From Anaerolineales bacterium (GTDB lineage Bacteria > Chloroflexota > Anaerolineae > Anaerolineales > Villigracilaceae): 64,000 nt of DNA. The stretch lies in contig JAFGCG010000191.1 in the NCBI GenBank assembly GCA_016932715.1, positions 44,075 through 108,074 on the forward strand. The letters are read 5' to 3'. Positions 50,800 through 59,286 of this stretch are shown one piece after another (the stretch's first letter is position 1; the number at the start of each line of letters is the position of its first letter). The position numbers were made by a program, and so were the translations under genes. The notes under the pieces are model-generated. The model did no database searches. It was not told the DNA's origin and saw only the letters and a list, made by a program, of their open reading frames with translations.

Positions 50800-52464
50800 A
50801 TGACAACCGACTTTGCTTCTTTGAACCTGCGCGAGGAACTCGTGCAGGCAATTACGGGGCTTGGCTATTCTGAGCCAACACCCATTCAAACTGCGATCAT
50901 TCCGATCATGCTCAAGGGGGCCGATGTGATCGGCCAGGCGCAGACCGGCACAGGCAAGACCGCCGCCTTTGCTCTCCCCATTCTTCAGAACCTTACTCCA
51001 CAGCGTCACGTGCAGGCGCTCATCCTGGCGCCCACACGCGAGCTGGCCTTGCAGGTTGCCGATTCGATGAGCGTCTACGGAAAACATCTCGCTGTGCGCG
51101 TCCTCGCCGTCTATGGCGGGCAGCCGTACGGACCGCAGATCTCGCGCCTCAACCGCGGCGTGGATGTGGTGGTCGGCACGCCCGGCCGTTTGCTCGACCT
51201 GATGGAACGCAATGCTCTCAACCTCAAGCATATCCGCACGCTTGTGCTCGACGAAGCGGATGAAATGCTCAACATGGGGTTCATGGAGGACGTAGAGAAG
51301 ATCCTTGCGGAGACTCCGTCTGAGAGACAGACCGCCTTATTCTCCGCCACCCTGCCGCCGCGCATCCGCTCCCTGGCGAACCGCTTCATGCGCGACCCTC
51401 AGCCTGTTACCATTAAACGGGATACGCTCACCCTCGCCTCGACCGAACAGCGCTGCTATCTCGTCCACGAATCAGACAAGACCAACGCGCTGACGCGCCT
51501 CTTCGAGATCGAGCCGATCAAGAGCGCACTGATCTTTGCCCGGACGCGCGCCGAGACCAGCTCGCTTGCCAATGAACTCGTTGTGCGCGGCATTCCGGCC
51601 GAAGCCATCCACGGCGACCTGGACCAGCGCGCCCGCGAGGCGGTCCTCGGTCGTTTCCGCTCGAACCAGCTGAAAGTGCTGGTTGCCACCGATGTCGCCG
51701 CGCGCGGACTGGACATCGAAGACATTTCACATGTCTTCAACTATCACTTGCCTGACGACGCCGAAGTCTACATTCATCGTATTGGGCGGACGGGACGCGC
51801 GGGCAAGACCGGTGTTGCCATCACGTTGATCTCGCCGCGCGAAAAACGTCGTTTGCGTGAAGTAGAGGCTCTCACCAAACAGCCGATCAAAAAGATGGAA
51901 CTGCCCACCACAGCCGAGATCCATCGTCACCGCGAAGCCGAGGTGGTAGAGAAGGTCAGGATCTGGCTGGGGCGCGGACGTTTCAAACGCGAGCGCGAAA
52001 TGGCCCAGGAACTTGTCGCCGCCGGGCATGATCCGCTGGACGTCGCAGCCGCGGCGTTGAAAATCGCACGCGCCGATGAGAAGCAGAGACCGATTGCGGA
52101 AATAGGGGATGTACAAGAGGAAAGAGGAAAGAAGGCTGGCGAGGGCAGACGGGAATCCTTCAAGGGGCGCGAAATGCATACAAAGGGAAGCAACTCGCGG
52201 CGAGGCGGGAGAGACACGTCGCATGAGGAGGGGATGGTCCGTTTGAAGCTGAACCAAGGCAAGACACACGGAGTCCGGCCGAATGACATCGTCGGTACGA
52301 TTGCCTTCCATGCCAACATCCCGGGCTATGCGATCGGGAAGATCCGCATCGAAGACAAAGTGACGTTTGTCGATGTGCCCGAAGACCTGGTCCAGCAGGT
52401 GCTCAAACAGAATGGCAATTATCGGATCGGAAAAGAGAAGTTCGCTCTGGCAAAAACGAAATGA
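50800..52464 (+). CDS. DEAD-box ATP-dependent RNA helicase (DeaD/CsdA type)
   Basis: A 554-residue RNA helicase. The Q motif (GYSEPTPIQ), AQTGTGKT, PTRELALQ, TPGRLLDL, DEAD, SATLPP, ARGLDIEDISHV and HRIGRTGRAGKTG are all present. A basic linker and a C-terminal DbpA-type RNA-binding domain (MVRLKLNQGKTHGVRPNDIVGTIAFHANIPGYAIGKIRI) place it with DeaD/CsdA helicases for ribosome assembly and RNA turnover. The linker contains EERGKKAGEGRR, encoded by two GAGGAAA heptamers (52117-52130). AAAAAGGAAAACG precedes ATG 50800. A strong terminator follows. Confidence 0.95.
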   Translation: MTTDFASLNLREELVQAITGLGYSEPTPIQTAIIPIMLKGADVIGQAQTGTGKTAAFALPILQNLTPQRHVQALILAPTRELALQVADSMSVYGKHLAVRVLAVYGGQPYGPQISRLNRGVDVVVGTPGRLLDLMERNALNLKHIRTLVLDEADEMLNMGFMEDVEKILAETPSERQTALFSATLPPRIRSLANRFMRDPQPVTIKRDTLTLASTEQRCYLVHESDKTNALTRLFEIEPIKSALIFARTRAETSSLANELVVRGIPAEAIHGDLDQRAREAVLGRFRSNQLKVLVATDVAARGLDIEDISHVFNYHLPDDAEVYIHRIGRTGRAGKTGVAITLISPREKRRLREVEALTKQPIKKMELPTTAEIHRHREAEVVEKVRIWLGRGRFKREREMAQELVAAGHDPLDVAAAALKIARADEKQRPIAEIGDVQEERGKKAGEGRRESFKGREMHTKGSNSRRGGRDTSHEEGMVRLKLNQGKTHGVRPNDIVGTIAFHANIPGYAIGKIRIEDKVTFVDVPEDLVQQVLKQNGNYRIGKEKFALAKTK

Positions 52465-52468
52465 GATG

Positions 52469-52500
52469 AACAGCCCCCGTTTTGACGGGGGCTGTTTTTA
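52469..52500 (+). terminator. Terminator after the DEAD-box helicase gene
   Basis: AACAGCCCCCG (52469-52479), loop TTTTGA, CGGGGGCTGTT (52486-52496), then T-rich bases. Perfect 11-bp stem. Confidence 0.92.
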
Positions 52501-52544
52501 TCGGGGATACAGATTAGAGTTTCCTAAGAGCCTACTTCCAGCGA

Positions 52545-52572
52545 TTGACAACCTGTGCAAAACCTGTAAAAT
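52545..52572 (+). promoter_or_regulatory. Promoter of the FAS1 lipoprotein gene
   Basis: TTGACA (52545-52550), 16 bases, TAAAAT (52567-52572). The transcript would start near 52579 with a leader of about 54 nt. Confidence 0.65.
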
Positions 52573-52632
52573 ATAGACATGTTCTGGACAAAACATGGAC
52601 AAATTATAAACAAAGATTTAGGAGTAAAAGAG

Positions 52633-53622
52633 ATGAAAACCAAGTTCGCGTTCGTGTTTATTGTGTTTACCCTGGTTTTGGCAGCCTGTAGTGCGCCAGC
52701 AACCCCCACCGCAGCACCCACCAGCATGCCGGAGCCGACGGCTACTCCCACCGAAGTGCCAGTCGCCAAGAATATTGTTGATATTGCGGTGGAAGATGGC
52801 AGATTCACGACACTGGTCGCTGCAGTTCAGGCTGCGGGACTGGCTGAGACGTTGAACGGTGAAGGACCCTTTACGGTCTTCGCCCCCACCGACGATGCCT
52901 TTGCCGCCCTTCCCGAGGGCACTATGGACAGCCTGCTCCTGCCTGAGAGCAAACAGCAGTTGACTGATATCCTGCTCTACCATGTCGTTCCCGGTAAGGT
53001 GATGGCTGAGGATGTAGTCGGTCTGGATGGCCAGATGGCGGATACCGCCCTTGAAGGAAAACAAGTCGATGTCAAGGTCGACATGGGCTCTGTCTACCTG
53101 AACGAGAACGTCAAGGTCGTTATTACAGATATCGAAGCCTCCAATGGCGTGATCCATGTGATCGATGCAGTTCTTCTGCCACCCTCCGAGGCAGCCGCCA
53201 TGCAGAAGCTGGATATCGTCGACACCGCCATTAGCGATGGGCGCTTTACCACTCTCGTGGCCGCGGTTCAAGCTGCGGGGCTGGCGGAGACATTGAAGGG
53301 TGAAGGTCCTTTCACCGTTTTCGCTCCGACAGATGATGCGTTTGCTGCGCTTCCCGAGGGCACTTTGGACAGCTTGCTCCTGCCCGAGAATAAACAGCAA
53401 TTGACCGATATCCTGCTCTACCATGTTGTTTCGGGCAAAGTGATGGCTTCAGATGTGGTGAATTTGACCAGCGCCCCGACGGTCCTGGGCAAGGATGCCA
53501 CCGTCAAAGTGGAGGATGGCAAGGTCTTCCTGAACGACACTGTGCAGGTGATCATCACCGACATCGAGACCTCCAATGGCGTGATCCATGTGATCGATGC
53601 AGTTCTCCTCCCGCCGCAGTAG
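52633..53622 (+). CDS. Lipoprotein with two fasciclin (FAS1) domains
   Basis: A 329-residue cell-surface protein. [19 protein letters not shown] gives a lipobox, followed by a Pro/Thr-rich spacer. Two FAS1 domains follow, each with [50 protein letters not shown] and [15 protein letters not shown] (the H1 and H2 blocks of the family). The two copies are very similar in protein but differ at many synonymous codon positions, so the duplication is not recent. FAS1 domains mediate adhesion. GGAG lies upstream of ATG 52633; an ATG 18 codons earlier would spoil the signal peptide. Confidence 0.92.
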   Translation: MKTKFAFVFIVFTLVLAACSAPATPTAAPTSMPEPTATPTEVPVAKNIVDIAVEDGRFTTLVAAVQAAGLAETLNGEGPFTVFAPTDDAFAALPEGTMDSLLLPESKQQLTDILLYHVVPGKVMAEDVVGLDGQMADTALEGKQVDVKVDMGSVYLNENVKVVITDIEASNGVIHVIDAVLLPPSEAAAMQKLDIVDTAISDGRFTTLVAAVQAAGLAETLKGEGPFTVFAPTDDAFAALPEGTLDSLLLPENKQQLTDILLYHVVSGKVMASDVVNLTSAPTVLGKDATVKVEDGKVFLNDTVQVIITDIETSNGVIHVIDAVLLPPQ

Positions 53623-53646
53623 AAAAGACTCTCCCCTCTATGAATC

Positions 53647-53683
53647 TACAGTCCGTGTCATGCACGGACTGTATGGTTTTAAT
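53647..53683 (+). terminator. Terminator after the FAS1 gene
   Basis: TACAGTCCGTG (53647-53657) and CACGGACTGTA (53663-53673) form a perfect 11-bp stem followed by TGGTTTTAA. Related to the hairpin at 50328. Confidence 0.75.
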
Positions 53684-53695
53684 GAGTTTGCTGTC

Positions 53696-53755
53696 CTTGC
53701 GAGGAGAGTTGAGATGCACAGCATCGAAATCCCGACGAAGCAATCTCCACTACGC
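53696..53755. repeat. Half copy of the GTTGCGAGGAGG palindromic repeat
   Basis: CTTGCGAGGAGAGTTGAGA and GACGAAGCAATCTCC match the left half of the full element at 41717-41841. The right half is missing. Confidence 0.75.
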
Positions 53756-53807
53756 TTGATAAGTACTTAATGTTTTGAGAGGTTACTGCGCTCACAGATG
53801 TGGACTT

Positions 53808-54584
53808 TTAACTCATCCATTGCTTTAGGATCAATCTCACCGAGCGACTCATTTCCACAGAGAATTCAGCGTTGAATTTGTAGATGTACATGGCTTGACC
53901 GAAGTTGGCAATGCCTTCCCTGCCTTGCCCTTTTGCCATTCGATCTTCATTTTCCGCGAACATTTCCTTGAGTTCCTGTCCGCTGAGCCGGTGATACCGG
54001 TTCTCGAAAAGAATAAATTTCTCGTCGAAACGTGTTGTGTAGGGTCGGCGCATTTGTTCCGGGGTCGGGTAGCCGAAAACAAGCAGACCAATGGGGAACG
54101 TATATTGGGGCAGGTCGAACAACTCTTTATGGATCTCGTATTGTTCCATAATATCGCCGATATAGCAGGAACCGATGCCAAACGACTCAGCCGCGATGAC
54201 CGCATTCTGCGCCGCGATCAATGCGTCGCAGCAGGCAAGGAATAGATCGCCTTCCTCCGGTTTGCGGAGTGGGATCTTTTTTTGCCTGCACAGTTCCTCC
54301 ACGCCGCAGGCGAGGTAGTAATCGAACCAGCGCTGGTAATCCGCGAGGAACAGCCAGACCATCGGCGCGCGTGCGAGGAAGGGCTGGTTATCGCAGGTAA
54401 CAGCCAGCCTGTCCTTGATTTTCTGGTCTGTGACATCCACGATGGAATAGAGCATCAGATTGCCTGCGGTAGGCGCCCGCAGCGTTGCCTTGAGGATTTC
54501 CGCCCGGATATCGGCGCTGATCTCCTTCTGCTCATATGCCCGCACGGACCTGCGCTTGATTAAGACATCGATGACCTGGTTCAT
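53808..54584 (-). CDS. Nitroreductase-family FMN oxidoreductase
   Basis: A 258-residue protein. VIDVLIKRRSVRAYEQKEISADIRAEILKATLRAPTAGNLMLYS is the FMN-binding start with the RRSVR motif; CCDALIAAQNAVIAAESFGIGSCYIGDIME and YTFPIGLLVFGYPTPEQMRRP are the other conserved regions. It reduces nitro compounds, quinones or similar substrates with NAD(P)H. ATG 54584 follows GAGGCAAAC. It converges with the FAS1 gene. A duplicated remnant of its last 24 codons lies at 50390-50464. Confidence 0.88.
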   Translation of the reverse strand: MNQVIDVLIKRRSVRAYEQKEISADIRAEILKATLRAPTAGNLMLYSIVDVTDQKIKDRLAVTCDNQPFLARAPMVWLFLADYQRWFDYYLACGVEELCRQKKIPLRKPEEGDLFLACCDALIAAQNAVIAAESFGIGSCYIGDIMEQYEIHKELFDLPQYTFPIGLLVFGYPTPEQMRRPYTTRFDEKFILFENRYHRLSGQELKEMFAENEDRMAKGQGREGIANFGQAMYIYKFNAEFSVEMSRSVRLILKQWMS

Positions 54585-54643
54585 GTTTGCCTCGCGGATC
54601 AAGTTTTACTGAGTAGGTATTCACCCGGTTTGAGAAGAATAGG

Positions 54644-55048
54644 TTAATGCTTTCCGTCCTCCAGCATGCGCTGGCCTTCCTTCCAGCCTCTGTATTTATT
54701 CAGATCCCGTTCGACCAGCACCAGCAGGGCGGCAACCACGGTCGCGTCATCCACGACGCCGATGACCGGCAGGACGTCCGGGATAATATCCAAAGGATTG
54801 AAGACGTAGAGCAGCGCGAATACGACTGCCGCGATCGTCCCGTAGAATGCCTGGCGGTATTTGCCGGCACGCCAATCCCTGACGAGCGCGGTCAACAGTT
54901 TTGCATCGACAATAAATCGTTTCAAGGGACCCCGGGCGCTGAATTTCTTTTGGATATCTTCGGATTTTTCGACAACCTTTTCGATATCCTTCGCAGTGAC
55001 CTGCTCGGCTCCTTCTTTTACAAACTCTTCGTCAGGTTTTTTTAACAT
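54644..55048 (-). CDS. YkvA/DUF1232-family membrane protein
   Basis: A 134-residue protein. After a charged helical N-terminus, the DUF1232 core reads YRQAFYGTIAAVVFALLYVFNPLDIIPDVLPVIGVVDDATVVAALLVLVERDLNKY; the PLDIIPD...GxxDD block is the family hallmark. It has one or two membrane segments. Its function is unknown. Confidence 0.85.
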   Translation of the reverse strand: MLKKPDEEFVKEGAEQVTAKDIEKVVEKSEDIQKKFSARGPLKRFIVDAKLLTALVRDWRAGKYRQAFYGTIAAVVFALLYVFNPLDIIPDVLPVIGVVDDATVVAALLVLVERDLNKYRGWKEGQRMLEDGKH

Positions 55049-55298
55049 GATGTCATACTCCTTTCAGCAGATGCCTGAAACAAAGCCAATGGCGGGGCTG
55101 GGATCGTGCTGGCGATATAGTGGGTTGGGGTGTGACGAGCAAAGAGGCAAGTCCGCTTGGCTCTTTCTATTTTACACGAGGTCTCATCAAACTTCGCATA
55201 GGGATTTCCCCCACAGGGACGGTCAAAGTGCCTGGTCCGGCTTGCGAATAGGTATCCAGACCGGATCCCGCCGACAACTGGTCCCGGTGCGAACGGCT

Positions 55299-55484
55299 TT
55301 ATCTTCCCTTCGATAATCTTCTGATCGTCCTCTGCTGCAGGACGATCACGCCAATCAGGACGACAGTCAGGACCGGCCAGAGGATGACAAAGACCCAGAC
55401 GTTGATCTCCTTGTAGGTCATCCCAAGGGTTCCCGCCCAATAAACCAGCACACCCACGCACCAATCGAAGATTTGATCCATCAT
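55299..55484 (-). CDS. Small two-segment membrane protein
   Basis: A 61-residue protein: IFDWCVGVLVYWAGTLGMTY and VWVFVILWPVLTVVLIGVIVL are hydrophobic, ending in a basic QQRTIRRLSKGR tail. AGGAGG lies 6 bases before ATG 55484, which supports real translation. No family recognised. Confidence 0.6.
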   Translation of the reverse strand: MMDQIFDWCVGVLVYWAGTLGMTYKEINVWVFVILWPVLTVVLIGVIVLQQRTIRRLSKGR

Positions 55485-55571
55485 TTCTGCCTCCTGTCGC
55501 TGTATTCCTGGATTAGATTTTACAAGAACTGTTCTTTCAAAACCTCGCCGATGCTCTCAGAGTCAGGATAG

Positions 55572-55600
55572 TTGACATTCTCTTCCTTCCCTCCTACACT
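55572..55600 (+). promoter_or_regulatory. Promoter of the YciH/SUI1 gene
   Basis: TTGACA (55572-55577), 17 bases, TACACT (55595-55600). Transcription from near 55607 excludes the ATG at 55601 and supports ATG 55634. Confidence 0.7.
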
Positions 55601-55633
55601 ATGTTCATCTTTTCTTCAAAAGTGAAATCGGCT

Positions 55634-55990
55634 ATGCCAAAAAATGATCATCGTACCGTCTGGTCTTCGGAGCAGGGAGACCTGCGCAAGAAGAAGGATC
55701 TCACCCCCGGCTCCTCTCCTGGTAGGAGAGGGGAGTCGCTGCCGCCTGGCCAGCAGACCGTCTACCTGCACCGCGCATCCAGTGGGCGCGGGGGCAAGGC
55801 GGTAACGTTGGTGAAAAACCTGGCGCTCTCCGCCGATGACCTGAAATCCCTGGCAAAGAAGCTGAAGCAGGAATGCGGCACAGGCGGGACCGTCAAGGAT
55901 GGCGTGATCGAGATCCAGGGCGAGCAGCGCCAGAGGATCGCCGAGGTTTTGCAAAAGCTGGGTTATAAAGTAAAAATAGCCGGAGGATGA
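55634..55990 (+). CDS. yciH: SUI1/YciH-type translation initiation factor-like protein, with in-frame repeat
   Basis: A 118-residue protein related to eIF1/SUI1. The C-terminal domain reads VYLHRASSGRGGKAVTLVKNLALSADDLKSLAKKLKQECGTGGTVKDGVIEIQGEQRQRIAEVLQKLGYKVKIAGG in the family order. In the N-terminal linker, TPGSSPGRRGESLPPG is encoded by a small hairpin repeat (55707-55737). Bacterial YciH affects start-site fidelity and stress translation. ATG 55634 is chosen because the promoter's start site lies downstream of the earlier ATG at 55601. Confidence 0.88.
   Translation: MPKNDHRTVWSSEQGDLRKKKDLTPGSSPGRRGESLPPGQQTVYLHRASSGRGGKAVTLVKNLALSADDLKSLAKKLKQECGTGGTVKDGVIEIQGEQRQRIAEVLQKLGYKVKIAGG
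55707..55737. repeat. Small hairpin repeat (CTCTCCT...AGGAGAG) inside yciH
   Basis: CTCTCCT (55714-55720), loop GGT, AGGAGAG (55724-55730), with further imperfect pairing outwards (GGCTCC/GGGGAGTC). It lies in frame in the variable linker. Confidence 0.65.
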
Positions 55991-55998
55991 GCTGAATG

Positions 55999-56148
55999 TT
56001 TTAACCACGGACCCCGGTACCTGCACCCGGGGCAGGTGTGAAAAGGATTTAAGCGCTGTGAGTCGGGATTTTTTATCAAATATCTGCGTTCACCCGCGTC
56101 GACACTTGCACCGGCACGCAAGTGCAGGTGTCTGTGGTTAAAAACCGC
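55999..56148. repeat. Intergenic inverted repeat TTTTAACCACGGAC ... GTCTGTGGTTAAAA
   Basis: The outer arms, near 55999 and 56133, are nearly perfect reverse complements of 13-14 bases. The interior carries GCACCCGGGGCAGGTG, also present at 35810, and AAGTGCAGGTG-type text. Confidence 0.7.
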
Positions 56149-56172
56149 TTCACCCCACAAAGGAGATCGACT

Positions 56173-58053
56173 ATGCTCAAACGTATCTTCAAATGGATCA
56201 GCATCGCACTGCTCAGCCTGATCCTGCTTGCGCTGATCGTCTATGCGTTTCTCCCCAAAGGTCCGCGTGACCTGATGGAATACACAGACCGCACCAAAAC
56301 GGAGAAGCAGCTCCTGCGGGCAAAGGAATTCGCGGTCGTGGCGGGAACGCCCTGGGCAGCGGAGGCAGGCTATCAGGTGCTGGCAAGAGGCGGGAACGCC
56401 TGTGACGCGGCAGTTGCCTCGCTGCTCACGTTGAACGTCACGCATGGCGAAGCCGCCTCCTTTCCCGGCGTCGCGCCGACGCTGTACTTCAACGCCCAGA
56501 CCGGTGAGGTGAAATCCTACATCGGGGCGGGCAAAGCTCCCGCCGCGGCGACCATCGAAAAGTTCAAGGGGCGCGGTTTCGAGACCGTTCCCGAAATGGA
56601 TCTCTGGGCCCAACTGATCCCCGCCTCGCCGGACGTGATTATCGGCCTGCTCACCGATTGCGGCACGTTGTCTTTCGGCGAGCTTGCTCAGCCGGCAATC
56701 GAGATCGCGCGCGCGGGCTTCCCCGCCCACCCCATCATCGTCCGCAACCTTGACTTCTCGTTGGTCGAGAGAATTGGGCTCACGATCCTGATGCCTGAGA
56801 ACTCGAGGGTCTTTATACGCGGCGAATGGTGGCGGCCCGTTCATTTGCATGACCGCATGACCTTCCCTGACCTCGCCAATACGCTCGAAGCCCTGGCGAA
56901 CGCCGAGCAGGAAGCATTGAACCATGGTGCGACCCGCCTCGAAGCTTTGCAGGCTGTACGCGATTACTTTTACAAAGGACCCATTGCGGAAAAGATCGCG
57001 GCGTATCACAAGGAAAAAGGCGGGCTCATCACGTACGATGATCTTGCCACATACACCGGCGGTTGGGAGGAACCTGTCGTCGGTCACTACGGCGACTACA
57101 CCATTTACGCAAATGGGACCTGGTCGCAGGGCATCATGGAGTCGCTCATCCTGCAAACTCTCGAAGGCATCGACCTCAGGAGCATGGGACACAACTCGCC
57201 GCAATACATCCACACCGTTACGCAGGCGATCGACCTCGCCATGGCAGACCGCGACGCGTACATCGGCGATCCCGCCTTTGTAGATGTGCCCTTGGATGAC
57301 CTGCTCTCGCAGGAGTTTGCGGATGCGCGCCGCGCCGCAATGACCGAACGCGCCTTCGCTTCTTTACCCAGCCCGGGCTTGATCCCGCGACCCTCGAGCG
57401 AATCCACGCCGCATCCTCTTTCCGGGCTTTCTCCTGCACAGGCTTTGCTCACGCTGACAGATTTCTCTGCCGGGCAGGATACCAGCCAGCTCGTCGTGGT
57501 GGACGCGCAGGGGAACGCGGTCGTGATGACCCCGTCCGACTTCCCGCAGACGCCCATGATCCCCGGCACGGGAATCAACCTCGGCAATCGCATGAACCAG
57601 TTCCGCCTCGACCCGGACCACGTCGGCGCGCTGGAGCCGGGCAAACGTCCGCGCATTACGCCGCACGCGGTCATCCTCTTCAGGAATGACAGGTTTTACA
57701 TGGCGCTCTCCACGCCGGGTGGGGACATGCAGGCGCAGGCGCTGGTGCAGGTCTTTTTGAACATGCATATCTTTGGCATGGACGTGCAGCAGGCCGTCAG
57801 TGTGCCGCGCTTCTACACGATTGCCTGGCCCTCGTCGTTCGCGCCGCACGAATCCTTCCCCGCTCACATCCGCCTCGAAGCGGATCTGTATGCCGCCGCC
57901 GCGGACGGTCTCACGGCCCTGGGCTACACGCCTGAAGAAGATCCCAAATGGGACAAGGACTTCGGCGCAGTCGGCGCGATCATGGTCGCCGAAAACGGAG
58001 AGCTGCTCGCAGCCGCCGACCCACGCGAAGAGACGACCGCGTTGGGAAAATGA
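56173..58053 (+). CDS. Gamma-glutamyltransferase family protein, membrane-anchored
   Basis: A 626-residue Ntn hydrolase. One N-terminal membrane segment (WISIALLSLILLALIVYAFLP) anchors it. GTPWAAEAGYQVLARGGNACDAAVASLLTLNV is the GGT start. The autoprocessing site appears to be in GQDTSQLVVVDAQGNAVVMTPS, where Thr (about residue 436) would become the N-terminal nucleophile of the small subunit. NLGNRMNQF and LSTPGGDMQAQALVQVFLNM continue the pattern. The family cleaves glutathione or other gamma-glutamyl compounds. AAAGGAG precedes ATG 56173. The glycine-rich oxyanion motif is GDM where classic GGTs have GS/GP, so specificity may differ. Confidence 0.87.
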   Translation: MLKRIFKWISIALLSLILLALIVYAFLPKGPRDLMEYTDRTKTEKQLLRAKEFAVVAGTPWAAEAGYQVLARGGNACDAAVASLLTLNVTHGEAASFPGVAPTLYFNAQTGEVKSYIGAGKAPAAATIEKFKGRGFETVPEMDLWAQLIPASPDVIIGLLTDCGTLSFGELAQPAIEIARAGFPAHPIIVRNLDFSLVERIGLTILMPENSRVFIRGEWWRPVHLHDRMTFPDLANTLEALANAEQEALNHGATRLEALQAVRDYFYKGPIAEKIAAYHKEKGGLITYDDLATYTGGWEEPVVGHYGDYTIYANGTWSQGIMESLILQTLEGIDLRSMGHNSPQYIHTVTQAIDLAMADRDAYIGDPAFVDVPLDDLLSQEFADARRAAMTERAFASLPSPGLIPRPSSESTPHPLSGLSPAQALLTLTDFSAGQDTSQLVVVDAQGNAVVMTPSDFPQTPMIPGTGINLGNRMNQFRLDPDHVGALEPGKRPRITPHAVILFRNDRFYMALSTPGGDMQAQALVQVFLNMHIFGMDVQQAVSVPRFYTIAWPSSFAPHESFPAHIRLEADLYAAAADGLTALGYTPEEDPKWDKDFGAVGAIMVAENGELLAAADPREETTALGK

Positions 58054-58060
58054 TGCCAAT

Positions 58061-58178
58061 GTCACCCTGAGGGGAGCGTTTTTTGCGACCGAAGGGTCTC
58101 GGACAATGTCTGATAGTGACACCTGTACCCACCGTAGGTGCGGTGTGCTTCGGGGTGTCGAGCGCCCCTCAGCATGAC
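58061..58178. repeat. Large dispersed inverted repeat GTCACCCTGAGGGGAGCG ... CGCCCCTCAGCATGAC
   Basis: The outer arms (58061-58078 and about 58163-58178) are near-perfect reverse complements, with CGACCGAAGGGTCTCGG and CTTCGGGGTGTCGAG inside. This is a common REP/ERIC-like type in GC-rich bacteria. Confidence 0.8.
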
Positions 58179-58193
58179 ATGGTTCCTTATGTG

Positions 58194-58234
58194 AATAAGG
58201 CTCACCGGCAACCACAGGTGAGCCTTATTTTTTG
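58194..58234. terminator. Terminator between gamma-glutamyltransferase and membrane-protein genes
   Basis: AATAAGGCTCACC (58194-58206) and GGTGAGCCTTATT (58217-58229) form a perfect 13-bp stem followed by TTTTTG on the plus strand. The genes converge here. Confidence 0.88.
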
Positions 58235-58237
58235 AAG

Positions 58238-58708
58238 TTATGCGTTAGAAACTGGTGAGGCGCTGGCAACTGCTTTGCGGGCCTGTTCCCAGGCCTTGCG
58301 GACTTGCTTGGAGCCTGCGCTCCAGGCGTATTCCACAGGCGCTTCACCGCGATAGAACAGCTTCTTCATCAGCCAGCGGTTTATATCCAGGATGGTCCAT
58401 GCCCAGAAGGTGTAACTGGCTGTTGCTAACGAGGCGACGACCCAGAGCAGGATATCTACTACTTTACCGCCTGCGCGTGCAATGCGGATGTAAAGATTGT
58501 AGATCAGCCATGAGCCGAGCAATCCACCCTCGAGGACGATCAACATCATGAACAGATTCAAAAAAGTGGTGTCAGGCTGTCCAATGGTGACCAGGGCAAC
58601 GAGACACCAAAGAGCAAAACCGAGAACGGCAAGCTCGATGGCTTCGATCTTTCCGATGCTGCTGCGAATGCCTTGCTCTGCAGGTTGTAGTGCGGTTTCC
58701 ATTTCCAT
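58238..58708 (-). CDS. Hypothetical membrane protein
   Basis: A 156-residue protein with about four hydrophobic stretches (AIELAVLGFALWCLVALVTI, FLNLFMMLIVLEGGLLGSWLIYNLYI, VVDILLWVVASLATASYTFWAWTIL) and a basic C-terminus. AAAGGAG lies 8 bases before ATG 58708; a frame open from 58816 has no support. No family recognised. Confidence 0.65.
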   Translation of the reverse strand: MEMETALQPAEQGIRSSIGKIEAIELAVLGFALWCLVALVTIGQPDTTFLNLFMMLIVLEGGLLGSWLIYNLYIRIARAGGKVVDILLWVVASLATASYTFWAWTILDINRWLMKKLFYRGEAPVEYAWSAGSKQVRKAWEQARKAVASASPVSNA

Positions 58709-59218
58709 GTTGATGCTCCTTTGTGATAATTGATTTTTAATAATGCCATGTTCCTGAACCAGGCGGCTTGTGCGGAGACCAGGCCAGCTTCTCCAGTCCA
58801 CATCCTGTTTGACCACATTTGGAAAGTCTACATCCCGGCAAATGATAGTGCTACGCCTGCCCTATTGTGTATCCACCGTTTGTAACACGCGGCGCGGCAC
58901 AGAAGGGGGGGTGGGGGAATGGGGATGGACCTGCTTTGACTCGCCGGTCGAAAGCAATTAATCTCCGAATCAAATTGCTTTGATTCAGGAATCGAAAGGG
59001 TTTCATGTGCCAGAGGGGATGTTCAGAGATGCCCGCGTTGGGGTGGCACAAAAGGCTTGTTGGGGGAGTAGGCTGATTCTCACGTAAGCTAGGTTCGTGT
59101 ACCAAGCGCATGGCTTGAATCCATTGCTACTCTTTATTTATCGACATAGAAGCTGTGCCGGTCAATTTTAGCTTGATATTATATTTCTGACATATAGTCC
59201 ATTTTTCATATGTTAGGT
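58709..59218. other. Gene-free boundary between the GC-rich core and the AT-rich operon
   Basis: No gene, tRNA or clear attachment site was found. The left part is GC-rich with a G-run near 58905-58925. From about 58955 on, the composition becomes AT-rich. A short inverted element with AAGCAATTAATC / GAATCAAATTGCTT lies near 58953-58984. The boundary of an acquired segment probably lies here, but no direct repeat was matched to the other side by eye. Confidence 0.5.
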
Positions 59219-59263
59219 CTTGACAATGTCAGGATATAGGTATATACTATTGGTGTTGTCAAG
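59219..59263. promoter_or_regulatory. Inverted operator CTTGACAA ... TTGTCAAG around the defence-operon promoter
   Basis: CTTGACAA (59219-59226) and TTGTCAAG (59256-59263) are perfect 8-bp inverted copies. The left one covers the -35 box and the right one covers the expected transcription start. A repressor such as the XRE domain protein encoded at 61361 could bind here. Confidence 0.55.
59220..59248 (+). promoter_or_regulatory. Strong sigma-70-type promoter of the QueC-like/ImmA/PIN operon
   Basis: TTGACA (59220-59225), 17 bases, TATACT (59243-59248). Start near 59255, about 32 bases before the first ATG. Confidence 0.8.
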
Positions 59264-59286
59264 TAAGTCTTACGGAGTAAGCAATC

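Noticed and set aside
58709..59218. tRNA attachment site for the AT-rich operon
   Set aside because: GGTTCG-like text near 59090 does not fold into a tRNA, and no matching direct repeat was found on the other side of the operon.
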